A stretch of DNA of 45,343 bases from Candidatus Parcubacteria bacterium (GCA_026395595.1 JAPLYL010000001.1:70174-115516); one strand, 5' to 3'; shown: positions 20,518 to 29,896, counted from the stretch's first letter. Numbers and translations are program-made. The notes: generated by a model from the sequence alone, not told the origin.

Positions 20518-22335
20518 TTGTTTCATCATTTTCAGGAACACCTCATGCGGAATATTGACCTTCCCTTTTCCTCTCGCCTTCATCTTCTTCTTCCCTCTTT
20601 TTTGTTTTTCCAAAAGTTTCATTTTACGCGTGATGTCGCCTCCGTACAAATAATCGGTTACATCTTTACGCATAGCAGAAAGTGACCTTGATGAGATAAT
20701 TCTTCCTAATGCCTGCGACTGTATTTTTACGACAAACATCTGTCTTGGTAAAATATTGTGGAGTTTTTCCACGGCATCTTCGGCCTCTTCTTGAATTCTT
20801 TTTCTTGAGACTACGCGAGTAAAGGCGACAACCGGTTCTTCGGCTACCAAGATATCCAAACGCGCAACATCGGCGGGGCGCATGCCGGTAATTTTGTAGG
20901 AGAGCGAAGCATAGCCTGAACTGGCGCTTTTTAATTTATCGAAAAATCCGCGCATAAGCTCGCGCAACGGCATATCCACTTCTGTGGCATTGCGATTCTC
21001 TCCAAAAAGTTCTGATGCGCCGACTTCCCCCTCGTGTTCATAAAGGAGCGTCATAATGTTGCCAACGTATTCCGGCGGCGTAATAATCTTCGCTTTTACC
21101 CACGGCTCGGCGACTGATTTGTACGAACCGTAATCAGGAAACAGCGCAGGCGAGTAAATCATTTTTTTCTCGCCATTTAAGTATTCAACTTCGTAGGTAA
21201 TAGACGGCGTAGCAATGATCATGTCCAAGTCAAATTCTCGATGCAGACGTTCGGTAATAATTTCCAAATGGAGCATTCCGAGAAACCCGCAACGGAAACC
21301 GCGACCAAGAGAACCGGAAGTTTCTTCTTCATACGAGAGTGAGGCATCAGTAAGACGAAGCCGTCCGAGTGCTTGTTTCAATAAATTGAAATCGTCCTGT
21401 CCTTCGGGATAAACGGATGCCCACACGACCGGCGCGGGATTCATGTATCCGGGAAGCGCAAGACTTGGACGTTTGAATGAAGTCACTGTGTCTCCGACAG
21501 AGGCAATACCCGGCTGTTTGATGCCGGTTACGATATATCCGATCTCGCCCGCTTTGAGAGAGTCTTGAGGAACTTGATCCGGATGAAAAATGCCGACTTC
21601 AAGCGCAATGAATTTTTCATTAGCCGCACTAAAGAGAAGTATGTCATTCTTTTTCACTTCGCCATTAAACATACGGACATACACAATAACTCCGCGATGC
21701 GTGGAATATTGGAAATCAAAAACCAGCGCGCGCGGAGACTCCTCCCCTAGGTCAGTCCTAGGGGTTTCGGTTTCTTCTTGAGGGGGTTCAATTTTCTCAA
21801 TGACGGCGCGAAGAACTTCTTCAACACCTTCTCCTGTTTTTCCGGAAACGGCAAGAACCTCATTAATGTTACAATCAAGAAGCTGTGCCACCTCAGCTTT
21901 TACCTCCTCCGTTCGGGCAATCGGAGAATCGATTTTACTGACAACAGGAATAATAGTAAGCCCGGATTCGCGCGCCATTTCAAGGGTGGTCAATGTCTGC
22001 GCCTGCACGCCCTGAGTCGCGTCCACGAGCAAAATAGAGCCTTCTACGGCTTTCAGAGCGCGGGATACTTCATAAGAGAAGTCTATGTGTCCGGGAGTAT
22101 CTATCAAATTCAACACATAGGGATGCCCTTGGTATTCGTACTCCATTCTGACCGGCTGCATTTTGATGGTGATGCCTCGCTCGCGTTCAAGTTCCATGGA
22201 ATCAAGTACCTGCGCCATCATTTTGCGCTTCTCAATCGTGTGGGTGATTTCCAACATGCGATCAGCCAAAGTGGACTTCCCGTGATCAATATGAGCAATA
22301 ATGCTGAAATTTCTGATGTTTTTTCTATCTAACAT
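20515..22335 (-). CDS. lepA: Elongation factor 4 (LepA)
   Basis: 606 aa, the usual length. It is a ribosome-dependent GTPase that back-translocates or helps biogenesis of ribosomes under stress. G1 AHIDHGKSTL, G3 DTPGHIDF and the LepA C-terminal domain ending KQKRGKKKMKARGKGKVNIP are visible. Between the G domain and domain II, the usual short link P-P-x8-L-R-A-L-I-F-D is about 8 residues longer and is encoded by a palindrome (21744-21764). A -10 box TATTAT ends 7 nt before the ATG at 22335. Confidence 0.96.
   Translation of the reverse strand: MLDRKNIRNFSIIAHIDHGKSTLADRMLEITHTIEKRKMMAQVLDSMELERERGITIKMQPVRMEYEYQGHPYVLNLIDTPGHIDFSYEVSRALKAVEGSILLVDATQGVQAQTLTTLEMARESGLTIIPVVSKIDSPIARTEEVKAEVAQLLDCNINEVLAVSGKTGEGVEEVLRAVIEKIEPPQEETETPRTDLGEESPRALVFDFQYSTHRGVIVYVRMFNGEVKKNDILLFSAANEKFIALEVGIFHPDQVPQDSLKAGEIGYIVTGIKQPGIASVGDTVTSFKRPSLALPGYMNPAPVVWASVYPEGQDDFNLLKQALGRLRLTDASLSYEEETSGSLGRGFRCGFLGMLHLEIITERLHREFDLDMIIATPSITYEVEYLNGEKKMIYSPALFPDYGSYKSVAEPWVKAKIITPPEYVGNIMTLLYEHEGEVGASELFGENRNATEVDMPLRELMRGFFDKLKSASSGYASLSYKITGMRPADVARLDILVAEEPVVAFTRVVSRKRIQEEAEDAVEKLHNILPRQMFVVKIQSQALGRIISSRSLSAMRKDVTDYLYGGDITRKMKLLEKQKRGKKKMKARGKGKVNIPHEVFLKMMKQ
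21744..21764. repeat. Short palindrome inside lepA
   Basis: CCCCTAGG/CCTAGGGG with a 5-nt centre. It encodes part of TPRTDLGEE, a stretch absent from typical LepA. Confidence 0.55.
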
Positions 22336-22377
22336 AGGTGTGATAATACCTCAAAATCAAACAAAGAGGAAGAGCAA

Positions 22378-24057
22378 CTATATTTCCTCTTGTCCCGGCG
22401 ATACCGGTTTTGCTTTCCAGAACTTGTGGTGAACCTCCGCTCTTACGGTTTCAAATTCGGGATTTTTCAAAAGCATGAGAACAATCACGCCAGCGGCTAT
22501 TCCTATAATTCCCGCTAAAAATCCTTGAAAGAAAACGCCGAGGAATTTGTTTTGATCAAAAACGAGAGCAAAGATATTCAGACCTTCGTAGGCGACAAAT
22601 CCCATCGCGAACGAGGCGGTCAGACTATGCCAGAAGGCTTGGGAAATTTCTTTGGTCATTCCTTTGGCAAATTCCCTTTCAAAGGCGACCCAGTGCAGGA
22701 CGGCATTCAAAATCGTACCAATGCTGTAGGCGAGCGGAAGAGCTATTACTCCGGCGCCTTCCGCTCCTTTAATTTTAAGGACTGATTCCATAAAAATTCG
22801 GAAATCATTTTGTCCGGCGAATACATGAATAAAAAAGAAAGCAAGAATGATTATCAGCACCGCACAGAAGAAATTCATGAAGAGCGGTTTTTTGGTATTG
22901 CCGGTGGCGTAATAGCCACGGGTAAAAAGCAGAATGAGACTTTGCGCGACGAGAGAGATGGTGAAGAGCGCGAGCGCTGCCGCAGTCAGACGAGTATCAT
23001 TCCAACTAAAACGACCGGATCCTAAAATAACGCGGACGATTTGCGCGCGGAGAACGATGAACAAAAAGATAACGGGAAGCGACCAGAAGATGATATGCTT
23101 GGCAGCATTTGTGATTTGCGCGGCAAATTTCTTTTTTTCTCCGTTCGCAAAAAGCCGCGCCATCGTCGGAAACGCAGCGACGGAATACGAAACGCCGATA
23201 ATGGACAACGGAACCGATTGGAGGTTGTACGAAAATTGAAAAATGGAAATGGAACCGACAGAAATAAGAGAAGCAAAAGTAATGAGAATAAGAACGGAAA
23301 TGTTGTTGATGGACATTGCCAGAGTTCTCGGCAAAGAAAGCAAAGTTACTTTTCTTATACTCTTCCAGTCAACAAAAGCGGAGAATTTCGGAAAGAAATC
23401 TTCTTTAAGGATGACGGGGAGTTGAATGATAAGGTGGAAGAATGCTCCGATAACGACGCCAAGAACGATTCCGAGAAGCCCGAACATTGGGTACAGAAAA
23501 ATAATGCCGATAATAATACCGAGATTGTAGAGTACCGGACTCAAAGCAAAGACAAAAAATTTATTGACTGACTGCGTAATACTACCGACGAGATTGGAAA
23601 GTCCGAGAAGGAAAGGGGAGAGAAGAAGCACACGGGCGAGAAATACTACTTGCGTTTGATCCGCCCAGGAAAAACCAGGCACCACATATGGAGCAAGAAA
23701 CGGCATCAAAGCAAAAATAAAAAGAGAAGCCGTGGCCATCGCCACAAAAAACAACGTAAAAATATCATTAAGAAATTTTTTCGCTTCATCGTGCCCCTTC
23801 CCGATTCTTTCTATAAAAAACGGAACGATGGCTGTCGCCGATGCGAACGAAGCAATGGAAACAAAAAGAAAATCAGGAATCCGAAATGCGGCATAGTACA
23901 TGTCCAGAGCATGCGAAGCGCCGAAAGAATGGGCGAGTAATCGGTCGCGTACTAAACCAAGCACCTGCGACAAAAGCGCGAAGATGGCCAGAAGATATGC
24001 CGCTTCATGCAAGCCTCCGAATTCTTTATGGAAAATTTTTAATAAGCGACTAACCAT
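22378..24057 (-). CDS. murJ: Lipid II flippase MurJ
   Basis: 559 aa with about 14 membrane helices. It flips the peptidoglycan precursor lipid II across the membrane. Family segments include LSQVLGLVRDRLLAHSFGAS, DMYYAAFRIPDFLFVS, SFASATAIVPFF, RGYYATGNTKKP and PLAYSIGTILNAV. The ATG at 24057 is preferred; the reading to 24114 would cross the inverted repeat in the spacer. It is downstream of secDF and upstream of lepA on the same strand. Confidence 0.92.
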   Translation of the reverse strand: MVSRLLKIFHKEFGGLHEAAYLLAIFALLSQVLGLVRDRLLAHSFGASHALDMYYAAFRIPDFLFVSIASFASATAIVPFFIERIGKGHDEAKKFLNDIFTLFFVAMATASLFIFALMPFLAPYVVPGFSWADQTQVVFLARVLLLSPFLLGLSNLVGSITQSVNKFFVFALSPVLYNLGIIIGIIFLYPMFGLLGIVLGVVIGAFFHLIIQLPVILKEDFFPKFSAFVDWKSIRKVTLLSLPRTLAMSINNISVLILITFASLISVGSISIFQFSYNLQSVPLSIIGVSYSVAAFPTMARLFANGEKKKFAAQITNAAKHIIFWSLPVIFLFIVLRAQIVRVILGSGRFSWNDTRLTAAALALFTISLVAQSLILLFTRGYYATGNTKKPLFMNFFCAVLIIILAFFFIHVFAGQNDFRIFMESVLKIKGAEGAGVIALPLAYSIGTILNAVLHWVAFEREFAKGMTKEISQAFWHSLTASFAMGFVAYEGLNIFALVFDQNKFLGVFFQGFLAGIIGIAAGVIVLMLLKNPEFETVRAEVHHKFWKAKPVSPGQEEI

Positions 24058-24062
24058 TGTTT

Positions 24063-24179
24063 TTAAATTTCCAATTTCAAATACCCAATTTCCAATAAAA
24101 TGTCCAATACCCAATTGTTAAAATAGTTTTTTGACATTTGGATTTTTATTGGAAATTGGTAATTGGGAATTTGAAATTA
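24063..24179. repeat. 117-bp imperfect inverted repeat between murJ and secF
   Basis: AATTTCAAATACCCAATTTCC on the left matches the complement of GGAAATTGGTAATTGGGAAT on the right with small gaps, and TGTCC pairs with GGACA-like sequence near the loop. Built from A/T-rich words, it occupies the spacer fully. No gene is seen. Confidence 0.6.
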
Positions 24180-24218
24180 TTGCCTCTATTATATACGATT
24201 TCTCTTCATAATTACAGG

Positions 24219-24242
24219 AAAAAACGGCTTGCGCCGTTTTTC
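24219..24242 (-). terminator. secDF terminator
   Basis: AAAAACGGC/GCCGTTTTT with a 4-nt loop, about 10 nt past the secF stop. Confidence 0.82.
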
Positions 24243-24250
24243 TCCAAAAA

Positions 24251-25285
24251 TTATTTTTTCTTTTTCTGATAATTCTGATTGGCAGCAACAACAGGAATGT
24301 GTTTTCTTTTATACTCCTCTACCACCACCAAAAGCGGACTCGCGAGGAAGATGGAAGAATAGGTTCCCATGGTTACGCCGATCAAGAGGATAAGAGCGAA
24401 GTTATAAGTGGAGGCGGGGCCGAAGACAAGAAGCATAACCAGCACCAAAATCAGGGTCAGTGAAGTGTTGATGGAACGAACAAAGGTCTGTTGGAGAGAA
24501 GCACCGACAACTTTTTCAAAATCCAAAGAAATTTTGTTTTTCAAGTTCTCGCGAATTCGGTCAAAAACGACGATGGTATCGTGTACGGAAAATCCGAGAA
24601 TGATAAGAAGCGCCGTAACAAAAAGGATATCCGCCTCAAAAGAAGGATTGAAATGTCCAAGAATGGCCAGCGCGCCGGTCGGAATGATAACGTCGTGCAT
24701 CAAAGAAATGACGACCATGACTCCATATTTTGAAGAAGAGACAGGAACGGATACTTTTCGGAAAGCAAAAGCAATGAAAAGCATGATGGCGAGAATAACT
24801 CCTCCGACTGCCACGAATGCTTTGGATCGGAGTTCTGTTCCCATAACAGGGCCAATGGAAGTAAATCTTTTTTCAACAATCTGTTGGGTGCCGCCAAAAG
24901 AAAGAACTTCAAGAAGTTTGGTATGTTCCGTGTCAGAGAGAGATTTGGTACGGATGATGTATCCGCTCTTCCCCGTTGGCTGAACGATAGCATCATTAAT
25001 TCCGTCTTTAACCAAAGCTTCTTTAACATCTGAGATTTTCGGAAGAGTCGTGGCAACGACGGGGGTAATAACATTTTCCGAAACGGGCGCGACTTCTACA
25101 CCTTCAGATACGATTATCGGAGTAGCAGCGGACGGGGCTTTCAGTGAGTATTCCGCCTCAAGAAGACTACCTCCAGTAAAATCAATACCGTAACGAACTC
25201 CGAAGATGTACATACTCGCAAATGAGAGAACGACCAGTACGGCGGAAATTCCAATGAATATATATTTGTGTTTGATGATAAACAT
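24251..25285 (-). CDS. secF: Protein translocase subunit SecF
   Basis: 344 aa with six membrane helices expected. With SecD it forms the proton-driven motor that pulls exported proteins out of SecYEG. YGIDFTGGSLLEAEY lies after helix 1, and GFSVHDTIVVFDRIRENL is the conserved C-terminal half motif. An Ala/Pro/Val-rich insert (about residues 50-82) lengthens the outer domain. It is 17 nt downstream of secD, in one operon. Confidence 0.95.
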   Translation of the reverse strand: MFIIKHKYIFIGISAVLVVLSFASMYIFGVRYGIDFTGGSLLEAEYSLKAPSAATPIIVSEGVEVAPVSENVITPVVATTLPKISDVKEALVKDGINDAIVQPTGKSGYIIRTKSLSDTEHTKLLEVLSFGGTQQIVEKRFTSIGPVMGTELRSKAFVAVGGVILAIMLFIAFAFRKVSVPVSSSKYGVMVVISLMHDVIIPTGALAILGHFNPSFEADILFVTALLIILGFSVHDTIVVFDRIRENLKNKISLDFEKVVGASLQQTFVRSINTSLTLILVLVMLLVFGPASTYNFALILLIGVTMGTYSSIFLASPLLVVVEEYKRKHIPVVAANQNYQKKKK

Positions 25286-25302
25286 AAAGATTTTTTGCGC
25301 GA

Positions 25303-26745
25303 TTAATTTTTCGCTCCGCTTCCGAAGAGGAACTTGGTAAACTTTGAATCTCCGTCAACTCCGATTGCCAAAAGCAAAGTACGGGTAACCGTAAGCGCGG
25401 TAAACATGGAAACAAGAACACCGATTCCGAGAACAAGAGCGAATCCTTTAATCATTGCGGTTCCAAACCAGAAGAGAATGACAGCACTGATGATAGTGGA
25501 AAGATTGCTGTCGCGAATTGAAGTCCAAGCGCGCGCAAATCCTTCAAGAACCGCATCATGAACCCCTCGTCCTTTTGCGAGCTCTTCTTTCATACGAGCG
25601 AAGATAAGAATGTTGGCATCAACGGCCATACCGATAGTAAGAATAAAACCGGCAATACCGGCAGCCGTCATCGTAACCGGAAGCGTTTTGAAAATTGCAA
25701 TCATAATCGCCGCATAGATAGAGAGAGAAATGGTTGCGATAAGTCCGGGAAAACGATACCAGAGCAACATGAAAAGCGCGACGACAAGAAAACCGTATAA
25801 ACCGGCGAGTAAGATGGATGAATATGCTTCGCCTCCGAGAGTTGAACCCACAGACTGAGTAGAAAGAAGTTCAATGGAAACAGGGAGCGCTCCCGAATTC
25901 AAGCGGCCGACAAGAGTTTTTGCTTCTTCAACGGTGAAAGAACCGGAGATAACGGCGTTGCCCGATAAAATTTCTTCATTGACTCTCGGTGCGGAAATAG
26001 GAGAACCGTCAAGATAGATCGCAACGGTTTTTCCGACATTCTCTCTGGTAATTTTTGCAAAGAGGTCTTTTCCTTGCGTATTGAATTCAAGAGCGACTTT
26101 CGGCTCGCCGAATTGACTCAGGTCAAGAGATGATTTTTTGAGAAATTGTCCGGTAAGTTCGGTGGAAGCATAGACATCTTCAAAAGCCAAAGGATTGATT
26201 TTTGACTGGTCAAACGGTGTTCCATTTTTCTGTGCTTCTTCAGATAACTTTTGGGCTTCTTCTTTTGCTTTCGTTATTGCTTCCATTTCCGCTTTCGGAC
26301 GTTCCACTTTGAATTCCAAAATGGGGGTCGCACCAATCATTGATACGGCTTTCTGGACATCAGTTACTCCGGGAAGTTCAACAATAAGACGCTGTTGCTG
26401 TCCGCCCTCTGTAAAAGAGCTTGACTGTTCAACCTGCACGAGCGGTTCCGCTACGCCAAAAAGATTGACGCGTCGTTCTATGACATCGCGAAGAGAGTTC
26501 ATGGAAGTGTTCACATCGGTAGCCTTCGTGCCAACCAATTTATTCGTGTTGGCTTTGTAAACAAGATGCGTTCCTCCTTGGAGATCCAGACCAAGCTTAA
26601 GAGAAAACTTTTGGAGAGAGGCTTTCGGGCTGATATTTACTTTGTCTAATATCGCAAAATGCTTTGATTCTGACGCGAAGTCAAAATATGCGAGTCCGAG
26701 GCCGCAGAGAACCAACAAGACCGCCAAAAATCTGGTTTTTTTCAT
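25303..26745 (-). CDS. secD: Protein translocase subunit SecD
   Basis: 480 aa. N-terminal membrane helix, LKLGLDLQGGTHLVYKAN, the P1 outer domain (about 60-290), then five membrane helices with GFILTIGMAVDANILIFARM. Standard architecture. The ATG at 26745 follows TATAAT by 11 nt. First gene of secDF. Confidence 0.95.
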   Translation of the reverse strand: MKKTRFLAVLLVLCGLGLAYFDFASESKHFAILDKVNISPKASLQKFSLKLGLDLQGGTHLVYKANTNKLVGTKATDVNTSMNSLRDVIERRVNLFGVAEPLVQVEQSSSFTEGGQQQRLIVELPGVTDVQKAVSMIGATPILEFKVERPKAEMEAITKAKEEAQKLSEEAQKNGTPFDQSKINPLAFEDVYASTELTGQFLKKSSLDLSQFGEPKVALEFNTQGKDLFAKITRENVGKTVAIYLDGSPISAPRVNEEILSGNAVISGSFTVEEAKTLVGRLNSGALPVSIELLSTQSVGSTLGGEAYSSILLAGLYGFLVVALFMLLWYRFPGLIATISLSIYAAIMIAIFKTLPVTMTAAGIAGFILTIGMAVDANILIFARMKEELAKGRGVHDAVLEGFARAWTSIRDSNLSTIISAVILFWFGTAMIKGFALVLGIGVLVSMFTALTVTRTLLLAIGVDGDSKFTKFLFGSGAKN

Positions 26746-26822
26746 AAGTACAAGAAATTATATGCTTTTTACGCGATTTTGCAACGGTTGCAAAAAAGGT
26801 CGACGTATGTGTTAAAAAATAC

Positions 26823-26851
26823 TTGACTTATTGGAATATACATGATATTAT
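26823..26851 (+). promoter_or_regulatory. Promoter of the isochorismatase-like gene
   Basis: TTGACT (26823-26828), 17-nt spacer and TATTAT (26846-26851). A leader of about 43 nt ends in AAGGAGAG. Confidence 0.75.
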
Positions 26852-26900
26852 AAAAACCGATATTTCAGTTCCTTTCCATATTCAAACCAAGGAGAGACCT

Positions 26901-27545
26901 ATGTCTATTTGGACTCTTATTTGGGTGATTCCTTTGTTTTTTCTCTTTTTCTTTTTGAAAAAAGTTTACAAAGGTACCCTATTAGACAAAAAAGAACAAC
27001 TTTTACACCAAGACATTACCGTAGAAGACGAGCAAAAAAAATTTGCAACTATTGAGTTGAACGATCAAACAACCGAGGGTGTTGGCGCGATCGTGATTGA
27101 CATGCAAGACTATTTCATGAGCGACGAAAAACTAAAAATGGTAAAGAATCAGATTCCAATCATTTCTTTTTGCAGAAAAAACGGTATCCCTGTTGCTGTT
27201 ATAAATTATCACAAATGTGGCCCAATTACGGCATCACTTACTGACTCAACGTCCGGTTTACCTGTCTTTGAAAAAAGAAAAGATGATGCGTTTTCTCAAG
27301 AAGATTTCCAAAACTGGCTCAAGAAAAACGGGGTGAAAACATTAATAATCATGGGTGTAAATGCTTGCGCTTGTGTCTTTGAAACAGCAAACAGCGCTCT
27401 CAAAAACGGATACCGAGTTATAACGAATCATGAGATAATCGGGGGATACTGCGGGCATTCTTTTTGCTCAGGAGGAACACCGGAATGGTACGACAAAAAC
27501 ACCATTCAACTCAACACCCGTGAGGCAGAAATCACAGGGAAATAA
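26901..27545 (+). CDS. Membrane-anchored isochorismatase-family hydrolase
   Basis: 214 aa. An N-terminal membrane helix (residues 3-19) and linker precede a cysteine-hydrolase domain. The catalytic triad is visible: Asp67 in AIVIDMQDYF, Lys in PVFEKRKDDAF (125 or 127) and Cys158 in GVNACACVFET. Members hydrolyse isochorismate, nicotinamide or amides; the substrate here is unknown. Most family members are cytosolic, so the anchor is unusual. The ATG at 26901 is set by AAGGAG. Confidence 0.85.
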   Translation: MSIWTLIWVIPLFFLFFFLKKVYKGTLLDKKEQLLHQDITVEDEQKKFATIELNDQTTEGVGAIVIDMQDYFMSDEKLKMVKNQIPIISFCRKNGIPVAVINYHKCGPITASLTDSTSGLPVFEKRKDDAFSQEDFQNWLKKNGVKTLIIMGVNACACVFETANSALKNGYRVITNHEIIGGYCGHSFCSGGTPEWYDKNTIQLNTREAEITGK

Positions 27546-27591
27546 ACTCTCTCCAAAAATATTTTGAGTTTTACTAATAAATAAAACCCAA

Positions 27592-27623
27592 AAATGCCAC
27601 CGAATAAAATCGGTGGCATTTTA
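27592..27623 (+). terminator. Terminator of the isochorismatase-like gene
   Basis: AAAATGCCACCGA/TCGGTGGCATTTT, 13-bp stem, loop ATAAAA. It may also serve glyA on the minus strand. Confidence 0.88.
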
Positions 27624-27649
27624 TATTTATGTGTCAGAAATCACCAGCG

Positions 27650-28822
27650 CTAATTTTTTAAGATCTTATCAATCCTCTCCACCAATTTTACCATGTCTTT
27701 TTCCTTCATCCCGCGAGTCGTTTCCGCCGCCGTTCCGAGGCGGATTCCGGATGGGTCAAAAGGTTTTCTGGTATCAAAAGGTATCGCGTTTTTGTTGACG
27801 ATAATTCCCTCTTTTTCCAAACGTTCGCTCGCCTCTTTTCCGGAAATGCCCGTTCCATTCTTCCACGTATCAACAAGCACGAGGTGTGAATCCGTTCCGC
27901 CGGAAATAATTCTCCATCCGCGTTTTTTCAATTCAGTAGCAAGTGCCTGTGCATTTTTTATTACCTGCTTTGCATAGACTTTGAACGCGGGAGTGTCGGC
28001 TTCCCCGAGAGCCACGGCCACACCGGCGATGGCATTCATATGCGGACCGCCCTGCAGTCCCGGAAAAATCGCTTTGTCTATTTTTTCAGGAAAACCGCGT
28101 TCATCTCTTTTTGAAAAGATAAGCGCCGCTCTGGGTCCGCGAAGGGTTTTGTGCGTAGTAGTCGTAACGACATCGGCATATTTGAAAGGACTCGGATATT
28201 CGCCTCCCGCAACCAGTCCGGCAAAGTGCGACATATCCACCATGAGTATCGCGCCGGACAAATCGGCAATGTTGCGGAATTTTTTGAAATCAATTTTTCT
28301 CGGATACGCGGTAAAACCGGCAACGATGATATCCGGTTTGTCTATCATGGCTTTCGTCAAAAGTTCTTCGTAGTTGATACGTTCCGTTTTTTTATCCAAA
28401 CCAAAGGGAATTCCTTTCCACGCATTGCCGGTAAAAGAAACTTTCTGTCCGTGAGTCAGATGTCCGCCATGCGCCAGCGACATTCCCATTATTTTTCTCC
28501 CCAACGGAACGAGCGCGGAATACACCGCAAGATTGGCGGGAGAACCGGAAAGAGGTTGAACATTCACCGCCCAGCTTTTTGGATTGAGTTTAAAAAGTTT
28601 GAGCGCACGATTTCGGCAGAGCGTTTCCACTTCATCAGTAACTTCATTTCCGCCGTAATATCGCTTGCCAGGATACCCCTCGGCATATTTATTCGTCAGT
28701 TCCGACCCAAGAGCAGTAAGAACATCAGCCGAAACAAAATTCTCGGAAGCAATCAAATTGACAACTTTCTTCTGTCGTTCTTTTTCTTTCTTTATGAGTT
28801 TTTCTATTTCTTTGTCTTTCAT
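27650..28822 (-). CDS. glyA: Serine hydroxymethyltransferase
   Basis: 390 aa, slightly shorter than the usual 415-420. It converts serine plus THF to glycine plus methylene-THF, feeding FolD. LIASENFVS, KYAEGYPGKRYYGG, VQPLSGSPANLAV, SLAHGGHLTHG and PLP lysine Lys225 in TTTTHKTLRGPR are all present. It starts 3 nt after the queA stop, so the two are cotranscribed; a -10-like TATTAT also overlaps the queA end. Confidence 0.95.
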   Translation of the reverse strand: MKDKEIEKLIKKEKERQKKVVNLIASENFVSADVLTALGSELTNKYAEGYPGKRYYGGNEVTDEVETLCRNRALKLFKLNPKSWAVNVQPLSGSPANLAVYSALVPLGRKIMGMSLAHGGHLTHGQKVSFTGNAWKGIPFGLDKKTERINYEELLTKAMIDKPDIIVAGFTAYPRKIDFKKFRNIADLSGAILMVDMSHFAGLVAGGEYPSPFKYADVVTTTTHKTLRGPRAALIFSKRDERGFPEKIDKAIFPGLQGGPHMNAIAGVAVALGEADTPAFKVYAKQVIKNAQALATELKKRGWRIISGGTDSHLVLVDTWKNGTGISGKEASERLEKEGIIVNKNAIPFDTRKPFDPSGIRLGTAAETTRGMKEKDMVKLVERIDKILKN

Positions 28823-28825
28823 AGG

Positions 28826-29887
28826 TCAATATAATAGCATACCGTCGCCGAAAGAGAAAAAACGGAAATCTTTTTGCATCGCTTCTTGATAGAGTTCAAA
28901 AAGTTTTTCACGACCGACAAAAGCCGAAACCAGCATAAGGAGCGAAGACTTCGGCACATGAAAATTTGTAATCATGCCGTCAATAAATTTGAACTTGTCG
29001 CCCGGGCGAATAAATAACCGTGTTTCCCCTGAATTACACAGGACTACCCTGTGTACACAGGGTAGTCCTGTGTAATTGTTTTGTGCCCATTGTTCAAGTG
29101 TCCGTACCGTCGTTGTACCGACGGCAATTATCGGCCGGTCTTCTTTTTTGGCTTTTATCAGCGCCTTTGCGGTCTTTTCCGGAATTTCATACCATTCTTT
29201 ATGAAGCTTTCCTGTTTTCAGCGCTTCTTCCGTAAGCGGAGCGAACGTTCCAAGATTGACGTGAAGCGTCACAAATTCAATTTGAATTCCCCGCTTTTTT
29301 AATTTTGCCAGCAAACGATTCGTAAAATGAAGTGAAGCGGTCGGCGCGGCAACAGAACCGGTATTCTTCGCAAACACGGTCTGATATTTTTCGCGCAATT
29401 GCGTTTCTGAAAGTTTCGTATTTTTTATATACGGCGGTATCGGGGTTTCCCCATATTTCATAAAAATTTTCTGAACATCTTTTATCAGGAACGACGGCTT
29501 CAACGTATAAATTTTATCTTCTTTTCCAAGCGCTTCAAAAAAGACCTTATCCGTCAAAAAAACTTTTTCGCCGACTTCCAAAAAATGATTTGTAATTGCC
29601 AAAATGTTTCCCTCTTTTTCTCCCACATAAAAAACTTCCACTTTCCCTCCCGTCTTTTTCTTCACATGCAACCGCGCCGGAAAAACTTTCGTATCATTCA
29701 ATACCAAAATCGCGCCTTTCGGAAGATATTTCCCGATGTTCGCAAACGTATCAAAAAACCGCTCGCCCGTTTCGCGATTATAAACAAGCAACTTTGCCGA
29801 ATCCCGTGGCGAAGCCGGCTCAGCAGCAATAAGCGCCGAGTCAAATTCATAATCGTATTCAGCTAATGTTTCTTCAAGGGATTTCAT
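28826..29887 (-). CDS. queA: S-adenosylmethionine:tRNA ribosyltransferase-isomerase with an in-frame palindromic insert
   Basis: 353 aa. It makes epoxyqueuosine in tRNA and pairs with Tgt encoded nearby. Family segments are LVLNDTKVFPARL, GTFAPLTEE, PIIAVGTTTVRTLEQWA, SGETRLFIRPGDKFKFIDGM and ITNFHVPKSSLLMLVSAF. Between VRTLEQWAQN and SGETR lie about 15 residues (NYTGLPCVHRVVLCN) encoded by a 46-bp perfect palindrome. The frame is kept and the flanking motifs are intact. The ATG at 29887 has TATTGT 9 nt upstream. Confidence 0.93.
   Translation of the reverse strand: MKSLEETLAEYDYEFDSALIAAEPASPRDSAKLLVYNRETGERFFDTFANIGKYLPKGAILVLNDTKVFPARLHVKKKTGGKVEVFYVGEKEGNILAITNHFLEVGEKVFLTDKVFFEALGKEDKIYTLKPSFLIKDVQKIFMKYGETPIPPYIKNTKLSETQLREKYQTVFAKNTGSVAAPTASLHFTNRLLAKLKKRGIQIEFVTLHVNLGTFAPLTEEALKTGKLHKEWYEIPEKTAKALIKAKKEDRPIIAVGTTTVRTLEQWAQNNYTGLPCVHRVVLCNSGETRLFIRPGDKFKFIDGMITNFHVPKSSLLMLVSAFVGREKLFELYQEAMQKDFRFFSFGDGMLLY
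29032..29077. repeat. 46-bp perfect palindrome inside queA
   Basis: 23-bp arms, no loop. It contains GGACTACCCT and its complement AGGGTAGTCC, the same core as the inverted repeat at 37292-37352. It adds 15 codons without breaking the frame. Confidence 0.9.
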
Positions 29888-29896
29888 GTTTTTTAC

